Origin: Candidatus Viridilinea mediisalina
GTDB taxonomy: Bacteria > Chloroflexota > Chloroflexia > Chloroflexales > Chloroflexaceae
NCBI RefSeq assembly: GCF_002532535.1
Contig: NZ_NQWI01000029.1
Location: forward strand, 1-50,496
DNA length: 50,496 bases
Reading direction: 5' to 3'
In this document: positions 16,984 through 27,623 of the stretch, piece by piece
Layout: each line of letters begins with the position of its first letter
Position numbering within the stretch: position 1 is the stretch's first letter
The notes under the pieces: model-generated
Told to the model about the DNA's origin: nothing
Database searches by the model: none
What the model saw: only the letters and a program-made list of their open reading frames with translations
Made by a program: the position numbers and the translations under genes

Positions 16984-17012
16984 TTGCACAATAGGGGTAC
17001 TTGTGTTATTCT
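16984..17012 (+). promoter_or_regulatory. Candidate atp operon promoter P2
   Basis: TTGCAC (16984-16989), 17-bp spacer, TATTCT (17007-17012), about 150 bp before atpB. Confidence 0.4.
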
Positions 17013-17162
17013 TATTGTGAAGAGTGTAACGAACTTCTGTTCTGGCTTACTCATAGGGAAACGGTGTCGTTTTCATCCCCTCATGCAGTAAGGCAGTTAT
17101 TGTTGTGAAAAGTTGTTGCCTGTTAGGTTGCCTCAATTGCCGATCGGATTTCTGTAGGAGGT

Positions 17163-18059
17163 ATGGCGTTGTCACTGCGAATGCGTATCCTGTTGTCCAT
17201 CGTTGTGATGATTGTAGTAGCGGTCATCAGTCGCCCTCTCATGTATAGTGGTGATCCCCACGTAGAAGTAGCAGCCGAAGCGCTCTTCCAGATCACTCCG
17301 GGGATTCCTTTCACCAACTCTCTGCTCATGATGTTGGTGGTTGATGTCTTCCTGATTGGTTTGGCGCTTTTGGTGACCCGCAAGATGCAGGATGTGCCTC
17401 GCGGCTTGCAGAATGTGATGGAGGTCATCCTTGAGGCGTTCTACAACATCTTCCGCAACATTAGCCCCAAGTTTGTTGATCGCGCCTTCCCCCTGGTGGC
17501 AACCATCTTCCTCTATGTCTTGGTCTCCAACTGGTCGGGGTTGATCCCTGGTGCGACCTCAATTGGTGGGTGTGTGCCGAAGTATCCAGAGTACAATAAC
17601 GAATACACCACCTGCGCTCCGGGCTATGCCCTGATTCCCTTTGGGCGTCCACCCAGCACCGACCTCAACTTTACCCTTGCCCTGGGTCTGATCTCCTTTG
17701 GCTTCTTTCAGTACTGGGGCTTTAAGACCTTGGGGTTGAGCTATCTGAGCAAGTTCTTCAATCTCAATGGCATTATGTCCTTCGTCGGCATCATTGAGTT
17801 TATCTCTGAGATTATGAAGCCCATTGCCTTGGCTTTGCGTCTCTTTGGGAATATCTTCGCTGGTGAGGTGCTGATTGCGATCATCATCTTCTTGGTGCCA
17901 TTGATTGTGCCAATGCCGATCTATGTCTTTGAGATTTTCATTGGCTTCATCCAGGCGGTTGTCTTTGCGCTCTTGACCATGGCGTTCCTCAGTATTGCGA
18001 CCACTAGTCACGATCATGACGATGAACACCACGGTGAGGCGAAGGGTCACGCCCACTAG
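17163..18059 (+). CDS. atpB: ATP synthase Fo subunit a
   Basis: A membrane subunit of about 298 residues forming the proton half-channels against the c-ring. The essential Arg lies in the helix motif ALALRLFGNIFAGEV; other family segments are VSNWSGLIPG and FIQAVVFALLTMAFL. The C-terminus ends in a His-rich tail (HDHDDEHHGEAKGHAH), an unusual feature. ATG 17163 has AGGAGG ending only one base before it; the TTG at 17169, two codons in, has ideal 7-nt spacing and may be the true start. It is the first gene of atpBEFHAGDC; no atpI is seen upstream. Confidence 0.95.
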   Translation: MALSLRMRILLSIVVMIVVAVISRPLMYSGDPHVEVAAEALFQITPGIPFTNSLLMMLVVDVFLIGLALLVTRKMQDVPRGLQNVMEVILEAFYNIFRNISPKFVDRAFPLVATIFLYVLVSNWSGLIPGATSIGGCVPKYPEYNNEYTTCAPGYALIPFGRPPSTDLNFTLALGLISFGFFQYWGFKTLGLSYLSKFFNLNGIMSFVGIIEFISEIMKPIALALRLFGNIFAGEVLIAIIIFLVPLIVPMPIYVFEIFIGFIQAVVFALLTMAFLSIATTSHDHDDEHHGEAKGHAH

Positions 18060-18158
18060 GGTTATGGTGTAGGCCCAGGCTCTCTTTCGTACCCACAACT
18101 ACACCATCGGGTCATACGCTCATCGTGAGCAACTGATTTTTAAGGAGGATTGGAGAAC

Positions 18159-18389
18159 ATGGAAGGTCTGAATCTCGTCGCCACTGCCCTCGCGATTGGC
18201 CTCGCTGCCATCGGCCCCGGTATTGGTATTGGTATCATCGTGGCGGGGGCCTTGCAGGCGATGGGCCGTAACCCAGAGATGCAGAATACGCTGGTGACCT
18301 ATATGTTCATCGGCATTGCCTTTACTGAGGCGCTGGCCATCTTCGGTCTGCTCATCTCGTTCATGATCGCGTTCGGCGTAATTAGTTAA
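18159..18389 (+). CDS. atpE: ATP synthase Fo subunit c
   Basis: A 76-residue hairpin proteolipid of the rotor ring: first helix rich in Gly/Ala (AIGLAAIGPGIGIGI), polar loop GRNPEMQ, second helix with the ion-binding Glu in IAFTEALAIFGL. The first helix lacks the Gln found in sodium-binding rings, so proton coupling is likely (inference from family knowledge). ATG 18159 is chosen: AGGAGG lies 10 nt upstream, while the in-frame TTG at 18150 would be only 1 nt from it. Confidence 0.96.
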   Translation: MEGLNLVATALAIGLAAIGPGIGIGIIVAGALQAMGRNPEMQNTLVTYMFIGIAFTEALAIFGLLISFMIAFGVIS

Positions 18390-18417
18390 GCAGCCTGCTA
18401 GGTACGGAGGTTAGAGG

Positions 18418-18912
18418 GTGGAAGCATTAGGTCTTAACCCGTGGCTGTTCCTTGCACAGTTGCTGAACTTTGGCGTCGTCGTCGGCTTGCTTTGGTACCT
18501 CCTCTACAAGCCGGTCTTGAAGATGCTGAATAGTCGCACCGAACGCATTGAGCAGAGTTTGAAGGACGCAGAGCAGGTGAAGTTGCAACTGGCCAATGCC
18601 AAGCGCGACTATGATGCCGAGATTGCCAAGGCGCGCCAAGAAGCTGCAAAGATTGTCGCGCAGGCCCAAGAACGTGCGAAGTCCCAAGAGTCTGAGATTA
18701 TCGCACAAGCTCGCCGTGAGGCCGATAAGGTTCGTGATGAAGCCCGGGTCTCCGCAGTCCAAGAGCGCGATGCCCTGCTGCGTGAGGCTAAAGGCAAGAT
18801 TGCTGAGTTGGTCACGTTGACCGCGAGCCAGGTGCTTGCCTCTGAGTTGAAGTCGCGTGGCCACGATAAGCTGATCGCTGAGTCACTTGCTGCGCTTGAT
18901 CGTCGCAACTAG
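18418..18912 (+). CDS. atpF: ATP synthase Fo subunit b
   Basis: A 164-residue peripheral-stalk subunit with one N-terminal membrane helix ([20 protein letters not shown]) and a long charged coiled coil ([20 protein letters not shown] and following). The start is GTG 18418, 7 nt after GGAGG. There is a single b gene, not the b/b' pair found in cyanobacteria and purple bacteria. The gap from atpE is 28 bp. Confidence 0.95.
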   Translation: MEALGLNPWLFLAQLLNFGVVVGLLWYLLYKPVLKMLNSRTERIEQSLKDAEQVKLQLANAKRDYDAEIAKARQEAAKIVAQAQERAKSQESEIIAQARREADKVRDEARVSAVQERDALLREAKGKIAELVTLTASQVLASELKSRGHDKLIAESLAALDRRN

Positions 18913-18964
18913 TCGTCCGTCAATCCTTGTGCGGGACGAACAACTAGGCTGAGAACTATATCTT

Positions 18965-19453
18965 ATGGCAAAAAAAGTTGATACTCGGGCGATTGCAGGT
19001 GCGTTCTACGACTCGCTTGTCGGTACCGCCCTCGACCAGTTGCACGATGTGGCACCTAAACTGGCGGGGGTTACTGGCAACGATGCTGGCGCACAGATTG
19101 ATGCGGCGCTCTCGCCCCAGACTATGCCTCAAGTACGTAATTTCCTCCACGGCCTCGCCAAAGAGGGGGTACTTGACCACATTGATGACATCGTTACCGC
19201 CTTCGCCGCCTTTGTGAGTAGTGCGGCAGGCCAGGCACTTGATGCGAGTGTGATTAGTGCCGTTGAATTGAGTGAAGGCCAGCAGACAAGTATTCGTACT
19301 GATTTACGTAAACGCTATGGGGAAGTGGCGGTGAACTTTAGTGTTGACCCCTCGCTCATCGGTGGTTTGATTATCCGTGTGGGTGACCAAGTCCTCGATA
19401 ATAGCTTGCGTAGTCGTCTCAGCGCAATTCAACGCAATATGCTCGCAGGTTAA
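18965..19453 (+). CDS. atpH: ATP synthase F1 subunit delta
   Basis: A 162-residue subunit connecting the peripheral stalk to the F1 head. The family pattern is visible at the C-terminus: VDPSLIGGLIIRVGDQVLDN then SLRSRLSAIQRNML. The N-terminal helical domain (MAKKVDTRAIAGAFYDSLVG) is divergent, as usual for this subunit. It lies between atpF and atpA as expected. Confidence 0.94.
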   Translation: MAKKVDTRAIAGAFYDSLVGTALDQLHDVAPKLAGVTGNDAGAQIDAALSPQTMPQVRNFLHGLAKEGVLDHIDDIVTAFAAFVSSAAGQALDASVISAVELSEGQQTSIRTDLRKRYGEVAVNFSVDPSLIGGLIIRVGDQVLDNSLRSRLSAIQRNMLAG

Positions 19454-19480
19454 TCCACCCATCCGTATGGAGCGTTAGCA

Positions 19481-21043
19481 ATGGCAATAACTGACGAGCT
19501 GATTACTCGGCTCAAGCAGGGAATTACGTCCGGGGTTGAGTTTAAGCCACGTCAAGTCAACGTTGGCACCGTCTCCTCCGTTGGCGATGGCGTAGTGCGT
19601 ATTGATGGCCTCGACCAGGTACGTGCCTCGGAGTTGATTGAATTTCCACCCAAGGCGGGCCGCGCTGAGTCGATTTTTGGCTATGCCCTCAACCTTGAGA
19701 AGGATAGCGTCGGCGCGATTATTCTTGGTGACTATCAGTCCATTGAAGAGGGCGATATGGTCACCTCCACCGGGCGGGTTATCTCTGTGCCGGTTGGCCA
19801 GGGCTTGCTTGGTCGGGTGGTCAACCCCCTCGGTCAGCCTGTTGATGGCAAGGGGGCGATTCAGTCCAGTGGCTACCGCGAAGTCGATCGCATTGCCCCC
19901 GGTGTGATCACCCGCCAATCGGTTGATACCCCTGTCCAGACGGGTATTGTTGCGATTGATGCCCTCATCCCGATTGGCCGTGGTCAGCGTGAGTTGATCA
20001 TCGGCGACCGCCAGACGGGGAAGACTGCGGTCGCTGTGGATACCATCCTCAACCAAAAGGGCCAGGGGATGGTCTGTATCTATGTCGCAATTGGCCAGCG
20101 CCGTGCTCAGGTTGCCCAGGTTGTGGGTATTCTTGAGAAGTATGGTGCCCTTGAGTATACGATTATCGTCTCTGCCTCGGCCTCTGAATCGGCGGCTCTC
20201 CAGTACATTGCGCCCTATGCCGGTTGTGCGATGGGTGAGGAGGTCATGGAGAATGGCGTCAAACTCGATGGCAAGTTGGTCAAGGATGCGCTGATTGTCT
20301 ACGACGATCTCTCGAAGCACGCGGTGGCCTACCGCCAGGTCTCGTTGCTGCTGCGCCGTCCCCCGGGCCGCGAAGCCTACCCCGGTGATGTCTTCTACCT
20401 CCACTCGCGCCTGCTGGAGCGTGCCGCCCGGCTCAATGCCGACTTCGGCGGAGGTTCGCTGACGGCGTTGCCGGTAATCGAGACCCAAGCCAATGACGTG
20501 TCGGCCTTTATTCCGACGAACGTTATCTCCATTACCGACGGTCAGATCTACCTTGAGGCGGATCTCTTCAATGCCGGCCAGCGCCCCGCGTTGAACGTTG
20601 GTATCTCGGTGAGCCGTGTCGGTTCCTCGGCCCAGACCCGCGCAATGCGTTCGGTGGCCGGCAAGCTCAAGGGTGAATTGGCGCAGTTCCGCGACCTCGC
20701 GGCCTTCGCGCAGTTTGCCTCCGACCTTGATGCCACCACGAAGGCCCAGATTGAACGCGGCCAGCGTTTGCAGGAATTGCTCAAGCAGCCGCAGTACAAT
20801 CCGCTACCAATTGAAGACCAAGTTGCCATTCTTTATGCCGCTAACAACGGTTTTCTTGAGGATGTGCCGGTGGAGTTGATTACCCGCTGGCGTGATGACT
20901 TCCTTGAGTTTATGAAGACCGCCCACCCCGAGGTGCGTACCCTCGTGCGCGATAATCGCCTCGATAAGAAGTTCCCCTCCGATGAGGTGAAGAACGCCTT
21001 GGTGGGAGCGATTAAAGAATTTAAGGCGACGAGTAACTACTAG
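19481..21043 (+). CDS. atpA: ATP synthase F1 subunit alpha
   Basis: A 520-residue regulatory/structural nucleotide-binding subunit of the F1 head. P-loop GDRQTGKT near residue 174, [14 protein letters not shown], the alpha signature [17 protein letters not shown]-like segment (here [18 protein letters not shown]) and a complete C-terminal domain are present; length is typical. The TAG stop is followed at once by a GAACAG-type repeat hairpin, which is unexpected inside this operon. Confidence 0.98.
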   Translation: MAITDELITRLKQGITSGVEFKPRQVNVGTVSSVGDGVVRIDGLDQVRASELIEFPPKAGRAESIFGYALNLEKDSVGAIILGDYQSIEEGDMVTSTGRVISVPVGQGLLGRVVNPLGQPVDGKGAIQSSGYREVDRIAPGVITRQSVDTPVQTGIVAIDALIPIGRGQRELIIGDRQTGKTAVAVDTILNQKGQGMVCIYVAIGQRRAQVAQVVGILEKYGALEYTIIVSASASESAALQYIAPYAGCAMGEEVMENGVKLDGKLVKDALIVYDDLSKHAVAYRQVSLLLRRPPGREAYPGDVFYLHSRLLERAARLNADFGGGSLTALPVIETQANDVSAFIPTNVISITDGQIYLEADLFNAGQRPALNVGISVSRVGSSAQTRAMRSVAGKLKGELAQFRDLAAFAQFASDLDATTKAQIERGQRLQELLKQPQYNPLPIEDQVAILYAANNGFLEDVPVELITRWRDDFLEFMKTAHPEVRTLVRDNRLDKKFPSDEVKNALVGAIKEFKATSNY

Positions 21044-21190
21044 CAGAACAGAAGAGCAGAGGAACAGAGGAACAGGACGGAAGAATGAAGGAACAGAAGA
21101 ACATAGGAACGAAAGAACCGAACAACCGAACAACCTGTTCTCCTGTTCTCCTGTTCTTCTGTTCTCCTGTTCTCCTGTTCTCCTGTTCCT
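21044..21190. repeat. Inverted GAACAG / CTGTTC repeat block inside the atp operon
   Basis: Left part: multiple GAACAG and GGAACAG units mixed with GAAGAA and GAACC variants. Right part: about eight CTGTTCTC units. The two halves are complementary, so the transcript between atpA and atpG could form a long, imperfect hairpin. A sister block lies at 26380-26500. Confidence 0.88.
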
Positions 21191-21223
21191 CACCTCCGCT
21201 GCTCATTCGTTCAGGAGTCTCAG

Positions 21224-23544
<2,321 letters not shown>

Positions 23545-23581
23545 CGCAAGCCGGTTACGCAACCAGAGAGAGACAACGTCT

Positions 23582-24007
23582 ATGCCAATCCATCTAAAGA
23601 TCGTCACGGCTGAGCGCGAAGTCTTTGCCGATGATGTGGATATGGTCAGTGCGCCAACCCGCGAAGGGCGGGTTGGCATCCTGCCGCGCCACGCGCCCCT
23701 GCTCTCAATCCTCACCTCCGGTGAATTGGGCATTGTCAAAGGTGGCGAGCGCACGCCCTTTGCCGTATCTGGCGGCTTTATGCAGGTGTTACCGACCAAC
23801 ATCATCATTCTGGCCGACACGGTCGAGCGCGCCGATGAGATTGACGAGTCGCGCGCAGAGACCGCTGTGCGCCTCGCTGAAGAGCAGCGCGCCTCCGCTA
23901 AATCTGAGCAGGACATGGCTCTAGCCGAAGCAAAATTACGTAAAGAGATGGTTCGCCTCCAGGTCGCCCGCATCAAAGAGGCGGGGCGGCGCCAGGGGCG
24001 ATCTTAG
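23582..24007 (+). CDS. atpC: ATP synthase F1 subunit epsilon
   Basis: A 141-residue subunit with the N-terminal beta-sandwich (MPIHLKIVTAEREVFADDVD, APTREGRVGILPRHAPLLS) and the two C-terminal helices (DESRAETAVRLAEEQRASAK onward) that can inhibit ATP hydrolysis. ATG 23582 is the family start although the frame is open further upstream. Last gene of the operon, followed by a small tandem repeat and an intrinsic terminator. Confidence 0.96.
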   Translation: MPIHLKIVTAEREVFADDVDMVSAPTREGRVGILPRHAPLLSILTSGELGIVKGGERTPFAVSGGFMQVLPTNIIILADTVERADEIDESRAETAVRLAEEQRASAKSEQDMALAEAKLRKEMVRLQVARIKEAGRRQGRS

Positions 24008-24010
24008 GGA

Positions 24011-24047
24011 AGAACGGTAGAGCGGTAGAACGGTAGAGCGGTAGAAC
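24011..24047. repeat. Short tandem repeat after atpC
   Basis: Alternating units AGAACGGT and AGAGCGGT, four copies, immediately after the atpC stop codon. Confidence 0.8.
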
Positions 24048-24060
24048 AGAGTTGGTGTTG

Positions 24061-24094
24061 CCCCCTTGATCCTTTGGATCAGGGGGGTTTTGTT
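24061..24094 (+). terminator. Intrinsic terminator of the atp operon
   Basis: A 12-bp stem CCCCCTTGATCC, loop TTT, GGATCAGGGGGG (one T-G wobble), followed by TTTTGTT. It is well placed 54 bp after atpC. Confidence 0.88.
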
Positions 24095-24096
24095 AA

Positions 24097-24288
24097 GAGG
24101 CTGTCTGAAAATTCTATGGGTTGGCGTTGGAGTGCCGGCTTCAGCCGGCTAAAGCCCTGAAGCCGTTCGGCTGATTCCCGCATGGATCGGCGGTTGGCGT
24201 TGGAGTGCCGGCTTTAGCCGGCTAAAGCCGGCACTCCAACTTACGCCACGTCGTGTGCAACGACATGAAATCCCTTTTCAGACAGCTT
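24097..24288. mobile_element. Composite MITE-like element, copy E3 (192 bp)
   Basis: Outer ends match the family (GAGGCTGTCTGAAAAT and CTTTTCAGACAGCTT), but the inside carries two core palindromes of the GGAGTGCCGGCTT type separated by about 50 bp. The flanks differ (TTAA and CTGA), so it may be a recombinant of two copies or an insertion into an older copy. Confidence 0.8.
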
Positions 24289-24365
24289 CTGAGATAGCTC
24301 TGGGGCTACGCCGCCCCAACCCCAAAGCTACCAGCCTACCTGCACATGGAAAAGCAGAGATCCGC

Positions 24366-24475
24366 TATAATACCAACTGTTTTGCCTGTTCGGGATGGTT
24401 TCGCCTTGCGGCGAACTGCTGTCTGACGGGAGGTGCGAAGGGCTAGGCTCGCCGCATCCCCCCGAACCATTCCTT
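24366..24475 (+). promoter_or_regulatory. Candidate -10 and structured leader of mreB
   Basis: TATAAT at 24366-24371 without a clear -35. Downstream, GTTCGGG (24389-24395) pairs with CCCGAAC (24465-24471), enclosing a hairpin TTCGCC-TTGC-GGCGAA. The outer arms GGGATGGTTTCG and CGAACCATTCC resemble the ends of the repeat at 38940-39061, so this may be a decayed repeat rather than a riboswitch. I match it to no known riboswitch class. The rest of the 533-bp gap before mreB holds the terminator and element E3. Confidence 0.4.
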
Positions 24476-24540
24476 CGCAATACGAGGCTTGGTGAACATC
24501 CTGTAGGGGTTGGCACTGAGCTTTGAGATCAGGGGTAATT

Positions 24541-25551
24541 ATGGCCCGCAAGATCGGGATTGACCTGGGCACAGCCAATGTGCTGGTCTATGTGCGGGGG
24601 CGCGGCATTGTGCTGGCGGAGCCCTCGGTGGTTGCGTTGAGTAAGCGTGATGGGCGTGTGCGGGCCGTAGGGGCCGAGGCACTGGCGATGCTTGGGCGTG
24701 AGCCGGAGAGCATTGAGGTGGTACGCCCGATGCGGAATGGGGTAATTGCTGATTACGTCGTCACTGAGGCGATGTTGACCTATTTCATCAATCGGTCGGC
24801 TGGGCGTTTTCGTGTCGCCCGCCCTGAGGTGATGATCTGTATTCCTGCTGGGGTGACGAGTGTAGAGATGCGTGCTGTGCGCCGTGCGGCCCTTGAGGCG
24901 GGGGCCGGGCGGGCCTATCTGATCCGCGAGCCGCTCGCTGCCGCAATTGGGGCCAATATTCCGGTGGCCCAGCCTTCGGGCAATCTGATCATTGATATTG
25001 GCGGCGGTACTACCGAAGTGGCCGTCATCTCGCTCAATGATATTGTGGTCAGTACCTCGGTGCGGGTTGGGGGCCATCGCTTCGATGAGGCGATAGCGGC
25101 CTACATCAAGCGTAAGTACAACATGTTGATCGGTGAGCGCACCGCCGAGAGTGTAAAGATCGAGATTGGTTCGGCCTTGACGCTGGAGCGCCCGCTTACA
25201 ACCCAAGTGCGTGGGCGTGACCAAGTGGCGGGGTTGCCGCGTACCATCGAAGTGGACTCCAACGAGATTACTGAGGCGATCCAAGAGCCGCTTGAGGCGA
25301 TTGTGACTGCGGTGCGCGCTGTGCTGGTCGAGACGCCCCCCGAACTCTCTTCCGACATCATTGATAAGGGCATGGTGATGACGGGCGGCGGTGCGATGCT
25401 GCGTCGGATCAACGAATTGCTCACTGAGGTAACCGGGGTGCCCTGCTATGTGGCCGATCAGCCCGCCTCTTGTGTTGCGATTGGGACTGGTTTGGCGCTC
25501 GAGAACCTAGAGATCTTGCGCGATAGCCTGTCGGGTGATGATCTCAACTAG
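24541..25551 (+). CDS. mreB: Rod-shape-determining actin-like protein MreB
   Basis: A 336-residue actin-fold ATPase that organises lateral wall synthesis. Phosphate-1 motif [18 protein letters not shown] at the N-terminus, phosphate-2 [18 protein letters not shown] mid-protein, and the adenosine motif [13 protein letters not shown] near the C-terminus. ATG 24541 is chosen because the actin motif begins directly after it and AGGGG precedes; an upstream in-frame ATG (24523) is less likely. mreC and mreD are not adjacent, so this may be a stand-alone MreB/Mbl paralogue. Confidence 0.94.
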   Translation: MARKIGIDLGTANVLVYVRGRGIVLAEPSVVALSKRDGRVRAVGAEALAMLGREPESIEVVRPMRNGVIADYVVTEAMLTYFINRSAGRFRVARPEVMICIPAGVTSVEMRAVRRAALEAGAGRAYLIREPLAAAIGANIPVAQPSGNLIIDIGGGTTEVAVISLNDIVVSTSVRVGGHRFDEAIAAYIKRKYNMLIGERTAESVKIEIGSALTLERPLTTQVRGRDQVAGLPRTIEVDSNEITEAIQEPLEAIVTAVRAVLVETPPELSSDIIDKGMVMTGGGAMLRRINELLTEVTGVPCYVADQPASCVAIGTGLALENLEILRDSLSGDDLN

Positions 25552-25559
25552 GGATGTGA

Positions 25560-25668
25560 GAGGCTGTCTGAAAAGGGTGTTAGTGCCGTTCCACATGACG
25601 CGGCACGCGGTGGAGTGCCGGCTTTAGCCGGCTGAAGCCGGCACTCCATCGCCAGCCCACCGACTTTG
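25560..25668. mobile_element. Decayed MITE-like element, copy E4
   Basis: The left end GAGGCTGTCTGAAAAG and the inner GGAGTGCCGGCTTTAGCC palindrome are intact, but the right end that should read CTTTTCAGACAGCC is now CTTTGGAGGAGCTACC. The altered end holds GGAGGAG, the ribosome binding site of the next gene. Confidence 0.75.
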
Positions 25669-25680
25669 GAGGAGCTACCC

Positions 25681-26379
25681 ATGCGCCAGAAGCTCAACCC
25701 ACCACGCACTGGTCTTGTCCTTGAAATTGGCAGTGGTGATAATCCCAATCCACGTTCAGATGTGCTGGTGGATCGCTTCTTAGGGAGCGATAACCGTGAA
25801 CGGGGGGGCGACCTAGTGGTTGATCGGCCTTTTGTCGTGGCCGACGCACACCATTTGCCCTTCCGTGAGCAGGTGTTTGCCTATGCCATCTGCTCGCACA
25901 TTCTTGAACATATGGATGATCCAGTGAAGTTTGCGCGTGAATTGGAGCGCACATGTGCGGCTGGCTACATCCAAAGCCCTTCGGAGGTGGCGGAACGGCT
26001 CTTCCACTGGTCATTCCATCGCTGGTATGTCAATCTGGTGGGTGATACGCTGGTGCTCCACCCGAAAGAGCCAGAGGAGCCATTTGGCGAACTCTTCGAT
26101 TATCTCTATGAGTACAATCCGGCCTACTATTTTTTTCAGCGTAGTATGCCTGAACTCTTTTGGGTTGAGCGGGAGTGGTGTCGTGGCACGTTATGGGTAG
26201 AGGTGCGCGACCGTTCGCCCTTGGGATTGAGTGATCCGGCGGCATTACGCGAACTGGTACGCCCACAGCAAGGCCCACTGACGCTGATTGGGCTCTTCCT
26301 CTTCGCGCTCTTTGGCCGGGCGCTACGCACCGAGGCGCGCAAGCGCCTGCGGCGGCTCTTTGGGCGTAGTTATTTTTAG
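25681..26379 (+). CDS. SAM-dependent methyltransferase, type 11
   Basis: A 232-residue class I methyltransferase. LVLEIGSGDNPNPRSDVLVD is motif I, with the acidic residue at the end of strand 2; VVADAHHLPFREQVFAYAIC then SHILEHMDDP is the methyltransf_11 pattern. The C-terminal Arg-rich segment after a hydrophobic stretch (LTLIGLFLFALFGRAL) suggests membrane association. The substrate is unknown; small lipid or glycan precursors are common for such proteins. Start 25681 has GGAGGAG 8 nt upstream, from the remains of element E4. The stop is followed directly by a GAACAG repeat. Confidence 0.8.
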   Translation: MRQKLNPPRTGLVLEIGSGDNPNPRSDVLVDRFLGSDNRERGGDLVVDRPFVVADAHHLPFREQVFAYAICSHILEHMDDPVKFARELERTCAAGYIQSPSEVAERLFHWSFHRWYVNLVGDTLVLHPKEPEEPFGELFDYLYEYNPAYYFFQRSMPELFWVEREWCRGTLWVEVRDRSPLGLSDPAALRELVRPQQGPLTLIGLFLFALFGRALRTEARKRLRRLFGRSYF

Positions 26380-26500
26380 AGGAACAGAGGGAAGAACAGA
26401 AGAACGAAGGAACAGAGGAACAGCATGGATCTGTCAAGTTCTGTTCTTCCGTTCCTCTGTTCTCTGTTCTCTGTTCTTCCGTTCCTCTGTTCTCCTTCCC
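26380..26500. repeat. Inverted GAACAG / CTGTTC repeat block between convergent genes
   Basis: GGAACAG and GAAGAAC units on the left are answered by TTCTGTTCTTCCGTTCCTCTG-like units on the right (in pieces of CTGTTCTTCC and GTTCCTCT). It can fold into a hairpin and could terminate both converging transcripts. It is related to the block at 21044-21190. Confidence 0.85.
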
Positions 26501-27499
26501 CTACTCACCCTCAAGAATCTCAGCGACCAGATTCGGCGGAAGCACCGGCGGATTGAACTGATCGTGCTGATGGAGCAGATCATGGCGGAGTTGCGCCATC
26601 TCAACGAGGTGGCTGCGCTCGTGTTCGATTACCCAATTGCCTTGGTGGGTGAGGGGCACAATGCCAAAGATGGGATGGTTGCCGGTGCGCCGCCAAGCGG
26701 CAGCGGTGAGGCCCCGTAGGAGATCGAGGGTCTGTTGGCGGCTGTTTTGGAAATGCTCAAAGAGATCGGCCAGGGGGTGGGTGCGATAGACCTCCGCTTT
26801 GGCTAGTTTGGGTGGATGGGCGGCTGGCAGGCGTGGTTCATCAAGTTCGAGAATGAGCCATGCGCGTTCACGGAAGACCTCATCGGTATCGGCGAGGTGG
26901 CCAATCAGTTCTTTGATCGAATAGCCCCCAACGGCGCGCACTGCAAGCAGTTCTTCGTCAATGTCGCTCATCAGCGCATGGATCGTAGTGATGGATTGTT
27001 CGAGGCGGCGCATGATGGATGTGGGGCCAAGGTTGCCCATTGCTTCAGCGGCACGAAAGCTCTGAAAGCCCTCGCGGACAGTGCCACAGATGGCACAGGC
27101 GTCGGTTGGACCCTCCATCAGTTCACCACAGCCACCACAGACAAAGAGATCGTCTAGTTCACTGGCGAGCAGATCGCGGCCTTCGGCGAGGGCGCGGGCC
27201 GCACGGTTGAGCAGATCGCGTGAAATGGCACCCGTACCAGTGACTGGCCCGGTTGCGACGCTTTCCGGTTCAAGGCCAGCCAAGGCACGGGCGACATTAT
27301 CAGAGGTTTTACCTACTTCACCAAGGGCGCGGAAGGCCAATTCAGCGCGGATACGCTTCACGCTACTAGCAGCAGCCAGGAGGCGGGCAATATTAAACTT
27401 GCGCTCGCGGCGTGCTTGGAGCGCCCAAACATGGTAGGCCGTATAGCCTAGGCTCATACTACAGAGGAGCCGCCGGTACTCGTGTTCATCGAGTGACAT
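26501..27499 (-). CDS. Rubrerythrin-like / zinc-ribbon / DinB fusion protein
   Basis: A 332-residue three-part protein. Residues 1-75 look like a helical rubrerythrin-type segment, but the ExxH-type iron ligands I would expect are not seen (AASSVKRIRAELAF instead), so the di-iron site is probably lost. Around residue 120 is a rubredoxin-like ribbon CGGCGELMEGPTDACAICG with four Cys. Residues about 165-332 form a DinB-like four-helix domain with His residues in IGHLADTDEVFRERA and VIEHERSHLVEM, the usual metal triad. DinB proteins act as metal-dependent thiol transferases or hydrolases; the substrate here is unknown. Start 27499 has no strong ribosome site. Confidence 0.75.
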   Translation of the reverse strand: MSLDEHEYRRLLCSMSLGYTAYHVWALQARRERKFNIARLLAAASSVKRIRAELAFRALGEVGKTSDNVARALAGLEPESVATGPVTGTGAISRDLLNRAARALAEGRDLLASELDDLFVCGGCGELMEGPTDACAICGTVREGFQSFRAAEAMGNLGPTSIMRRLEQSITTIHALMSDIDEELLAVRAVGGYSIKELIGHLADTDEVFRERAWLILELDEPRLPAAHPPKLAKAEVYRTHPLADLFEHFQNSRQQTLDLLRGLTAAAWRRTGNHPIFGIVPLTHQGNWVIEHERSHLVEMAQLRHDLLHQHDQFNPPVLPPNLVAEILEGE

Positions 27500-27516
27500 A
27501 GGATCTACGTGCTGCT

Positions 27517-27623
27517 AAGGAAAGATTTCAGATGTTCGAGGATGCGTGAGGCGAAGAGGCGCGAGCTTCGCGTCCTCGCGTCCTCGCGTCCTCGTAAGCT
27601 GTAAAGTGCTTACAAACCTTCCC
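27517..27623. repeat. 'GGGATGGTTTC' element, copy F1
   Basis: Left arm AAGGAAAGATTTCAGA, inner GAGGATGCGTGAGGCGAAGA with CGCGTCCT tandem units, right arm ACAAACCTTCCCT. The right end merges with the minus-strand TAG stop (CTA at 27623-27625) of the epimerase gene. Same layout as the copy at 38940-39061. Confidence 0.7.

Noticed and set aside
19475-20488. Minus-strand open frame opposite atpA
   Set aside because: Shadow of atpA with no domain signal.
24389-24475. Known riboswitch before mreB
   Set aside because: I could not match it to the consensus of SAM, c-di-GMP, TPP or cobalamin classes; it is reported only as an unclassified structure.
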